From Rugalucina vietnamica (taxonomy: Eukaryota; Mollusca; Bivalvia; Lucinida; Lucinidae), in contig OZ024876.1 of assembly GCA_964017185.1 (NCBI GenBank), positions 804,001-868,000 on the forward strand: 64,000 nucleotides of DNA, in the 5' to 3' direction. The notes under the pieces are model-generated. The model saw only the letters and a list, made by a program, of their open reading frames with translations, did not search any database and was not told the DNA's origin. Shown piece by piece: positions 56,453 to 64,000 of the stretch; the first letter of the stretch is position 1, and the number at the start of each line of letters is the position of its first letter. A program made the translations under genes and the position numbers.

Positions 56453-57303
56453 ATGAATTGCAAAACTCTTATAGTTTTAAGTGTCGTGTGCTTTCTAGCA
56501 ATGGCTATTGGGACAGGGGAAGCCACAGCTAGTGAAGCGAAGCTGAGAGCACATTTTGAGAAGATCCGTCAAGTTGTGATTTGTAAGTACTTTAGATTTT
56601 ACTCATTATTCTTTGATTATAATCAATTAATTTAATGAGATGCGTTAAATGCGTTTTTGCTTGGCGCGACAGCGTCAAGCAATTGAAACGGAATGAGGAT
56701 TTCCCCTCAATCTGTGGGTTTTTTCCTTCAACCTATGGGGTTTCCCTTTGACATCCAGGGGCCTGGTTCCAGTCGCAATATTTTGCTACACTTCTTGCAT
56801 AATAAAGCAATTGAAGACGGAAACCAGTCTTGCTCTCCGCCGTTTTTATAAGGACTTGTGGGAAGAATGACGTATTTGGATCCAACGTTAAACATTTAGG
56901 TGGCGTTCTGGGCGGATAATGTTAAAACCCGGAACTTTGTGCAAGGTCCGACCAAGTACGAAAGCTTGAAATCCACCGTAGCGAGGAAGTGTTTACCGAA
57001 AAACTCCACAAACCTACGAAAAACCACAACACACGGACAAATAATGGTATATACAGACTAGCCAAGCGTTCCTTTTAACAAGGAAAATTTATTAAGTTAT
57101 GCATATTTGGGCTTTATGTTCAGTAAATACATTCATTTTGAATTGTGAGAATAAAGGAGTTGTATATTGCTTCTTTCACTGTCTGCATAGAGAAGATTTT
57201 CTAAATACATTTCGGAATCTTGTATCATGCAATTCTATGTGTCACAATCTTTCCAATATGCATTTAAGCGTGTACGATACCCACACACCCACACACACAC
57301 ACG

Positions 57304-57366
<63 letters not shown>

Positions 57367-57509
57367 CTAAATTGTAAAACACTGAAATATTATATTTACT
57401 TTCACTATTTCTTTTACATTTAGCATGCCGATGTCCCCCAACATGTATGCTGAGAATCAAGTCCTGTCTCAGGGGAGGAGAGTGCTCAGCCTGTACGTCG
57501 GCGTTCTAG
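56453..57509 (+). CDS. Small secreted cysteine-rich peptide (two coding exons)
   Basis: Exon 1 (56453-56582) starts at an ATG in a good context and encodes a signal peptide (hydrophobic LIVLSVVCFLAMAIG), then a charged propeptide-like stretch (EAKLRAHFEKIRQ), to a GTAAGT donor in phase 1. Exon 2 begins at 57424 after the acceptor TTTCTTTTACATTTAG. In the matching phase it gives 27 further residues with six cysteines spaced C-x-C-x3-C-x6-C-x5-C-x2-C, then a TAG at 57507-57509. Precursor length is 71 residues. Architecture resembles molluscan antimicrobial or other disulfide-rich peptide precursors, but I do not recognise the cysteine pattern. A second frame of exon 2 is open to the donor at 57524 (MPMSPNMYAENQ...), but its phase does not fit exon 1. 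Confidence 0.5.
57284..57362 (+). repeat. (CA)n then (GA)n microsatellite in the intron
   Basis: CACACC/CACACA run 57284-57311 followed by about 25 GA units, 61 bases before exon 2 of the cysteine-rich peptide gene. Confidence 0.95.
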
Positions 57510-57523
57510 AACTGAGCAGCAAG
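57424..57523 (+). other. Exon 2 with donor beyond the stop
   Basis: 100 bases between a pyrimidine-rich acceptor and AAG|GTATGTA. The stop codon is 14 bases before the donor, so a 3' UTR intron is implied. The next acceptor may be TTTTATTTTTCAG at 58691-58703, inside the duplicated block. Confidence 0.45.
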
Positions 57524-57561
57524 GTATGTAAATACTTATTGTATGCCGATTATTATATTTT

Positions 57562-57709
57562 TCGGTCATGTCGGGAAGGAGCCACCGCTTCCTGGGTATT
57601 AACCGGTACTCTGGAGAGTTAATGTGACTTGCACAACACGGTGATCCTTGTGGGGATCGAACCCAGGACCTCTCGATTTGAACCTCTACTTCTAAGCTAC
57701 CGCGCTCCC
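57562..57709 (-). mobile_element. tRNA-derived SINE, minus strand
   Basis: The minus-strand head starts GGGAGCGCGGTAGC and has a B-box GGTTCGATCCCC. It belongs to the same family as 5099-5275, 19566-19730 and the split copy at 31465-31990, and retains the best B-box. Confidence 0.75.
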
Positions 57710-57845
57710 TATATGAATCGGATCGTGAGAATACCGGTTTTCGGGGTATCCGATCAGGTCTGACGCAAACCGGACTGTACAGTCACAGAGGGAAGTTAGA
57801 ATTCTTAAATTTTGGGTAGAGGTAGATGAGGAATTGTACTATCCG

Positions 57846-57908
57846 AGCAGCGAAAGCAAAGGCGCTAATCAGTTTCACCGATTCTCTGATCAGCGTCTTT
57901 GTTTTCGC
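57846..57908. repeat. Hairpin of the GGCGCTGATCAG family
   Basis: GCGAAAGCAAAGGCGCTAATCAG pairs imperfectly with CTGATCAGCGTCTTTGTTTTCGC (arms of about 22 bases). Flanks GGAATTGTACTATCCG and CATAACGCGGCTCATAT match the other copies. Confidence 0.7.
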
Positions 57909-57909
57909 C

Positions 57910-58559
57910 TAGGCAAAAATCCGGATTTCTCATAACGCGGCTCATATTATATTTGTAATTTTGTTTTTACTTTGAACTTTCAGTTGCATTACGGTTCACG
58001 TCCTTCTTTCTGATAAACATATTACCCCTTTTCGTTCACGAGCTATTCAAAGAAAAAAAAACTTTTATAAAGTCAGTTGCAACTTAAGAACACCAAACCC
58101 TGATCATAGCCTTTCGTAACATAACATGATTGGTCGTTTTAAGGCGGAGAGAGAAGGATACTTTGTTTTAATTTGCCAGAAAGTGTAATGTATGATATTT
58201 GCCATTAAGTTACACACACTGATGCTTAGGGCCCAGTTGTTAAAAAGTGACGATTCGTTAAAATTTCAAAAGGTACTATTACAAATGCACTGTTATTTTT
58301 GTCGTTAAAATGTGAATTGCAAAGGATTCTTACATTTTGTCAACAAAAAACAACAGAGTATTTGTTTTTGAAATCGATATACAGTTAACACGTAAGCGTT
58401 AAGCTAACGAAATGTTGAACAGCTGGGCTCTGGTGATCTTGGTAAATGATAACATCAGCAAGTAGATAAATTCTACTACTGGGTACGCGTGTATTATTGA
58501 TGACTCAAAGTGCACGTGAGCGGAACAGAGAGCTTGTAATTCAGCCATTGAATGCATGC

Positions 58560-58560
<1 letters not shown>
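57910..58560. other. Intergenic or intronic, no gene seen
   Basis: AT-rich, no repeat recognised. If exon 3 of the peptide gene is real, this is intron 2. Confidence 0.35.

Positions 58561-58561
<1 letters not shown>

Positions 58562-58594
<33 letters not shown>
58562..58594 (+). repeat. Poly(T) tract
   Basis: 33 consecutive T residues. Confidence 0.97.
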
Positions 58595-58609
58595 CAGAAC
58601 ATCTAGGGG

Positions 58610-59230
58610 AGTTCTCAGTTATGGCATTTTATGGCACTTCCTGTAATTGCATTTGTCTATTATGTAAAATCGATCATGGACAAACATGTTTTTATTTTTC
58701 AGGAGCCTACCGTTTGACAATTGTTCGGATTAAGATTGACAACAACAAAGACAATGTTATCGTTATCATCATAAACAAAAGAAAAAACAACAGCAACAAG
58801 AACAGCATCAGCAATGATAACAACAGCCTGAGTGCACTTAATAGCATAAACAATTAGCATTATGTAATTGACGTTCACTTTCGAATGCAAGTTTAGAAAA
58901 CGTAGGCCTTCTGTGTTGAGCATACTTTGATAAAATGATGAGCATTAATTGTGTTTTTTCATTCTTGACTTCTTTCTAGTTGTTATCATTATTGTTATAT
59001 TTCTTCTCAATTATCATCATCATCAATCAGCATCCTCATCCTCCTCCTCCTCATCCTCATCTTAACTGATGGTTCCTGTTAATTTCTAGTAACGACAAAA
59101 GAGTTTTAAGCCACGACAAACTCGCCTGCCGTTGTCATTGTCTTGCTTCTAATGTTTTGAAACATTGACAAGGGTGCGTCTTTTAAATGCTTTTAGAATG
59201 GAATCAAACTTCGAAACATTGATACCATTG
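58610..59230 (+). repeat. Duplicated block, copy 2
   Basis: Paralogue of 52340-52930, with extra sequence at 58935-59085 that includes TCATCATCATC and CCTCCTCCTCC runs. It keeps the acceptor-like TTTTTATTTTTCAG|GAGCC, so it could supply the last (untranslated) exon of the peptide gene at 56453. Confidence 0.7.
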
Positions 59231-59542
59231 ACTTAAAGTCTAAACCAATTAATCAGACGAGAAGGAGAGTAGAAAGCTAAAGCTACATCATGAAACAGTG
59301 TATAAGAACACATTCGTAGAACAAGAAAACTAGCACTTTCCAAGCGATGCAGTCATCCCGTCACCATCACTGTATACAAAGATGCAAATTGACAATCAAA
59401 AGAAAAGTCACTTATGAGCGCCAAATCGTCACAATATTTCTAAGCTTTGTTTAAATCATTTTTCTCATTATATTTTGTGTTATGACTGATACCGGGTATA
59501 AATAGATTTCTAAATACAAATAAATATTGTGATCCAAAGGCC

Positions 59543-60125
59543 CACCTTGGTGCAACCAGAAACAAAGTCACACATTGGTGCAATCAGAACCAACGTCAGA
59601 CACTAGTGTAATCGGAACCAAAGTTCCACACAGGTCCAATCAGAACCAAAGTCCCACACTGGTGCAATCAGAAGCAAAGTTCCACACTGGTGAAATCAGA
59701 ACCAAAGAACCAAAGTAACACACTGATGCAATCAGAACCAAAGTCCCACACTGGTGTAACCAGAACTAAAGTCCCATCGTGGTGAAATCAGAACCAAAGT
59801 CCCACACTGGTGCAATAAGAAACAAAGTCCCTCACTGGTGCAATCAGAACCAAAGTCCCACACTGGTGCAATCAGAACCAAAGATCCACACTGGTACAAT
59901 GAGAATCAAGTTCGACACTAGTGCAATCAGAACCAAAATCCCACACTGGTGCAATGAGAACCAAAACCCCACACTGGTGCAATCAGAACCAACGTCAGAC
60001 GCTAGTGTAATCGGAACCAAAGTTCCACACAGGTCCAATCAGAACCAAACATCCACACTGGTGCAATCGGAACTTAAGTCCTATAATGGTGAAATCAGAA
60101 CCGAAGTTTCAATCGATTGCATCAG
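59543..60125 (+). repeat. 28-bp minisatellite, forward block
   Basis: About 20 units of a 28-base repeat (GGTGCAATCAGAACCAAAG then TCCCACACT), diverged by 10-30 percent. The apparent protein at 59779-60135 is this repeat translated. Confidence 0.95.
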
Positions 60126-60269
60126 CAATCAGTAAAATGTTTCTGTAAATCAGTGTCAGTGCAAAGTTGCGCGTGCATGGCGGCGCGTGCGCACTGCAGA
60201 CGATTTTTCCGAACAACCAAAGCAACAGTTTTGGTGCATTCCTAATTGCTTTTCGTTGAAATAAAGACT

Positions 60270-60775
60270 ATGCAACGAACAGCCGTACAAGCCACAGCAA
60301 ATCCCGTCAGTGGAAAAGCATGATCATCCACCAAGAGTGGTTTACTGCGCTATATAGTCAACACTAACTCGATTCACAAAGTTTCGAGTTCCTTATTTGC
60401 ATATTCCAAGCACTCTATATGCTGCTAATACGTTGCACCGACGTATTGTACCGAGGGATGCTATCCCGTCACATAACTTTCCCCTCCGAGAAGATTCGCC
60501 CCGAGTCTTGGCTTACATGGGTAAGGCAATTCCGGTCTGGCAGTTTTCATTATCCCACCGCTGCCACCAAATGCAACGAACAGCCGAACAAGCCACAGCA
60601 AACCCCGTCAGTGGAAAAGCATGCTCATGCACCAAGAGTAGTTGACTGCGCTATACAGTCAACACTAACTCGATAAAGTTTCTAGTTCCTAATTTTGCAT
60701 ATTACAAGAACTCTATATGCCGCTAATACGCTGCACCGACGTATTTTACCAAGGGAGGCTATCCCGCCACACCTA
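60270..60775 (+). repeat. Two-copy 300-bp direct repeat
   Basis: 60270-60475 and 60570-60775 match (ATGCAACGAACAGCCG, CCCGTCAGTGGAAAAGCATG, ACACTAACTCGAT, GCACCGACGTATT) with a period of 300. It lies between the inverted minisatellite blocks. Frames here are not convincing. Confidence 0.85.
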
Positions 60776-60779
60776 CTTT

Positions 60780-61560
60780 ACTTAAACAGGACAGTATATG
60801 GTAAGAAAATAACAGCAACTTGTGTCCACGGTACTTACATTTCTGCCACTTTGCCCAGTTGTTTGCAGTTTATATCAATCAGCTGATGTCTGCACTCAGA
60901 TGTCATCCTGTGATTTCCTTAAGGGAGACATCATTATTTTGTCATGTGAGTTATTATTACCTTTTCGTTCCATTCATGGTACTTTTCTACACCCATATCC
61001 AACTGTTTTGGCGAAAATCATCAGAAACATAAATGCATATTATATGTTTTAAGGAAACTGAATTTTATTCAACTTGAAAGTTTGCCAATACCAGCTGTTT
61101 TCAAGAGTTCAGAACTTACTATCCTGTTGACAAATAGCTATGAAACTTTGCATGCCGAAGTAAAATTGATCTTTTTCCATCTTGAAAATTATTGTTTAGA
61201 GTTGCTCTTAATTGTTATTCCACAAAGGTAGTGTACGAATCTGCAACCTGTGATGCATGATTTTCTCTGATTTTCATCCATTAAAATAATGAGAAATCCC
61301 TACCAAAAAGGAATTGCTGAAAACGAAAGTAGCTCAGCAAATTAAACAAGAAGCGTGAATTATTTTTGTTGCGACAGGTGAAAGGGCTTATTAAAAAGGT
61401 GAGTGATATGTGAGATAAAAACATTTTTAAAACTTACGAATCTGTAACCTATCACTCTAACGCGATGTTGTGATTCCTTTGTGTAACATTCGCATCAACA
61501 TCGTAAACAAACGATACAACTTCGCCAGTGCTTCGGGTATGAATCAGTGTCAGAATTTGT
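60780..61560. other. Spacer between minisatellite blocks, no gene seen
   Basis: AT-rich, appears single-copy. ACGAATCTGCAACCTGTGATG and ACGAATCTGTAACCTATCAC form a loose direct repeat at 61215 and 61437. Confidence 0.4.
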
Positions 61561-61567
61561 TTCTTGT

Positions 61568-63175
61568 AGCGCCGGTGTGGGACTTTGGTTCTGACTGCAT
61601 AAGTGTGGGACTTTGGTTCTGATTGTACCAGTGTGCGACTTTGGTTCTGATTGCACCAGTGTGTTACTTTGTTTCGCATTGCACCAGTGTGTGACTTTGT
61701 TTTTGTTGCAACAGTGCGTGACTTTGGTTCTGATTGCATCAATATGGAACATTGGTTCGCACTGCACCAGTTTGAGACTTTGGTTCTGATTGCAACAATG
61801 TGGGACATTGGTTCTGATAGCACCAGTGTGTGACTTTAGTTCTGTTTGCAGCAGTGTGGGACTTTACTTCTGATCGCAGCAGTGTGGGACGTTGAACCTG
61901 AGTACACCAGTATTGTAGTATGGGACTTTATTTCTGATCACACCGGTGTGAGATTTTGGTTCTGATTGCACAGGTGTGGACTTTGGTTCTGATTGATCGA
62001 GTGTGGGACCTTGGTTCTGATTGCGCCAGTGTGTGACTTCGGTTCTGATTGCAACAGTGTGGGACCTTGGTTTTGATTGCACCAGCGTGAGACTTTGTTT
62101 CTGATTGCACCAGTGTGTGACTTTGGTTCTGATTGCAGCAGTGTGGGACGTTGATCCTGATTACAATTTAATTGAACTTTGGTTTTAATTACAGAAGCGT
62201 GGGACGTTGATCCTGATTGCACCAATATGGGACTTTGGCTCTGATTGCCCCAGTGTGGGGCTTTATTTCTGATTACACCGGTGTGAGATTATGGTTCTGA
62301 TTGAACTAGTGTTGGACCAAACTTTGGTCCTGATTGCACCAGTGTGGGGGTTTTGGTTCTGATTACACCAGTGTGAGATTTTGGTTCTGATTGCATCGGT
62401 GTGGGACTTTGGTTCTGATTGAACTAGTTTGGGACCCAGGTTCTGATTGCACAAGTGTAAGACTTTGGTTCTGATTGCACCAGAATGGGACTTTGGTTTT
62501 GATAGCCCCAGTGTGGAGCTTTATTTCTGATTACACCGGTGTGAGATTTAGGTTCTGATTGAACGAGTGATAGACATTTGTCCTGATTGCACTAGTCTGG
62601 GTCTTTGGTTCTGATTACACCAGTGTGGGACTTTGGTTCTGATTGCAGCCGTGTGGGACTTTGGTTCTGATTGCAGCCGTGTGGGACTTTGGTTCTGATT
62701 GCACCAGTGTGGGACTTTGGTTCTGATTACACCATTGTGGAACTTTGGTTCTGATTAAACGAGTGTTAGACATTTGTCCTGATTGCACCAGTCTGGTACT
62801 TTGGTTCTGATTGCAGCCGTGCGGGACTTTGGTTCTGATTGCAGCCGTGTGGGACTTTGGTTCTGATTGCACCAGTGTGGGACTTTGGTTCTGATTACAC
62901 CATTGTGGAACTTTGGTTCTGATTGAACGAGTGTAAGACATTTGTCCTGATTGCACCAGTCTGGTACTTTGGTTCTGATTGCAGCCGTGTGGGACTTTGG
63001 TTCTGATTGCAGCCGTGTGGGACTTTGGTTCTGATTGCACTAGTGTGGGACTTTGATTCTGATTACACCATTGTGGAACTTCGGTTCTAATTGCACCAGT
63101 GTGGATCTTTGGTGCAACTTGCATCAGTGTGTGACTTTGGTTCTGGTTACATCAGCATGGGACTTTTGTTCTGAT
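61568..63175 (-). repeat. 28-bp minisatellite, inverted block with 168-bp order
   Basis: Over 50 units of the same 28-base repeat in reverse (GACTTTGGTTCTGATTGCACCAGTGTGG). Within about 62755-63090 a six-unit group recurs with a 168-base period, marked by GAGTGTTAGACATTTGTCC (62761) and GAGTGTAAGACATTTGTCC (62929). The 169-codon frame at 62615-63124 and its neighbours are repeat artefacts. Confidence 0.95.
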
Positions 63176-63176
63176 T

Positions 63177-63384
63177 AATAAAAATAATTGTTAGATCCTT
63201 TGGAAGCACTAAAAATACAAAGCTAGAAGATGGGCCATATTGTACAATTTCGGGTAATGAACCTTCATCAGTGACCCTTTATAAAACTGGCAGCGAAAGC
63301 CAGACATTTTGCTGCAATTTCAAGAATTTACATCTGTGTAGTCTAAATCGGACTCAAATTCCCAAAGGGGCCAAATAATCAAAA
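63177..63384 (+). repeat. 208-bp repeat, copy 1
   Basis: Looks identical to 63548-63755 and similar to 44575-44750. It interrupts the minisatellite. Confidence 0.9.
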
Positions 63385-63547
63385 TACTGTTAAGAAGATA
63401 ATTCTCAACATATAAAAATTTGAAATACTCCATATATATTCACTGATCCCAAAAGATCAAAAGAAAAATATAATCTGCACTATGGATGATGTACGGGGAG
63501 ACTTTTTAGGGCCGCCACACGGCACAACACCAGCTGCAGTAATAGCA
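63385..63547 (+). other. Linker between the two 208-bp copies
   Basis: Contains the reverse of the repeat at 54106-54160 (GGGCCGCCACACGGCACAAC at about 63510), then AGTAATAGCAAAT. Confidence 0.6.
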
Positions 63548-63755
63548 AATAAAAATAATTGTTAGATCCTTTGGAAGCACTAAAAATACAAAGCTAGAAG
63601 ATGGGCCATATTGTACAATTTCGGGTAATGAACCTTCATCAGTGACCCTTTATAAAACTGGCAGCGAAAGCCAGACATTTTGCTGCAATTTCAAGAATTT
63701 ACATCTGTGTAGTCTAAATCGGACTCAAATTCCCAAAGGGGCCAAATAATCAAAA
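63548..63755 (+). repeat. 208-bp repeat, copy 2
   Basis: Second copy, 371 bases after the first. No difference from copy 1 was seen. Confidence 0.9.
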
Positions 63756-63756
63756 C

Positions 63757-64000
63757 CAGTTTGGGACTTTGGTACCAATTCCACCCGTGCACTTTTGTTC
63801 TGATTGCACCAGCGTGAGACTTGGGTTCTGATTGCACCAGTGATGGACTTGGGTTTTGATTACACCAGTATGGGACTTTAGTTCTGATTACACCAGTGTG
63901 TGACTGGTTCTGATTGCACCAGTGTGTGACTTTGATTCTGATTTCACCAGTGTGATACTTTGGTTCTGATTACACCAGTATGGGACTTTAGTTTGGATTA
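63757..64000 (-). repeat. 28-bp minisatellite, resumed to window end
   Basis: Nine or so units of the reverse-oriented repeat, continuing past the window edge. Confidence 0.95.

Noticed and set aside
57425..57622. 65-codon frame read through exon 2 and beyond
   Set aside because: Its phase does not match exon 1 of the peptide gene and it crosses a consensus donor into a SINE. Kept only as an alternative in the gene entry.
62615..63124. Repetitive 169-residue protein
   Set aside because: It is the 28-bp minisatellite translated. All three frames give similar repeats, and there is no start context or splice signal.

Overview
The window is eukaryotic, AT-rich and full of introns and repeats. 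It has no operons and no long host open frame; the only long frames belong to retroelements. Its mix of tRNA-derived SINEs, CCGT-rich tandem repeats bounded by CACCTGAGCC-type ends, a Ty3/gypsy element, a CR1/Jockey-like LINE and short palindromic elements looks like a lophotrochozoan genome, most likely a bivalve mollusc. That assignment is inference from repeat style, not from a diagnostic gene.

Region 1 to about 27.5 kb is a direct tandem segmental duplication. Unit 1 (1-11034) and unit 2 (11035 to about 27480) are colinear but unequal in length because different mobile elements entered each. Each unit carries on the minus strand a first exon of a short type II membrane protein (1668-1997 and 15605-15931), with a conserved GTAAGT donor and conserved upstream DNA. 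Comparing the units gives filled and empty sites for a 0.3-0.6 kb repeat family (called R1 here) and for a 1.13 kb terminal-inverted-repeat element at 13472-14604. A 0.7 kb element made of TCGCG/GTGCGA palindromic words lies at 25029-25739.

Region 27.5-32 kb holds SINEs, a local duplication and many simple repeats. Region 32.2-43.6 kb is the best-supported host gene: a TATA box, a signal-peptide exon and three further exons whose phases match exactly. They encode one complete and one half thyroglobulin type-1 (Tg1) domain with non-standard cysteines. An almost intact Ty3/gypsy retrotransposon (33071-41361, minus strand, 984 bp LTRs with one difference seen, CAAG target duplication) sits in intron 2. 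Its single 1998-residue Gag-Pol frame has a long C-terminal extension with two zinc-finger-like motifs.

Region 45.2-50.6 kb is a tandem-repeat element split by a 5'-truncated LINE (46004-49654) with a frameshift in ORF2. Region 52-59.3 kb contains a duplicated block (52340-52930 and 58610-59230) and two candidate genes for small cysteine-rich peptides: 56453-57523 on plus, with signal peptide and intron, and a terminal exon at 54723-54872 on minus. Region 59.5-64 kb is a 28-bp minisatellite in inverted blocks, with a 168-bp higher-order period.

All repeat and domain calls were made by eye. Exact identities, copy numbers and family names need alignment searches.
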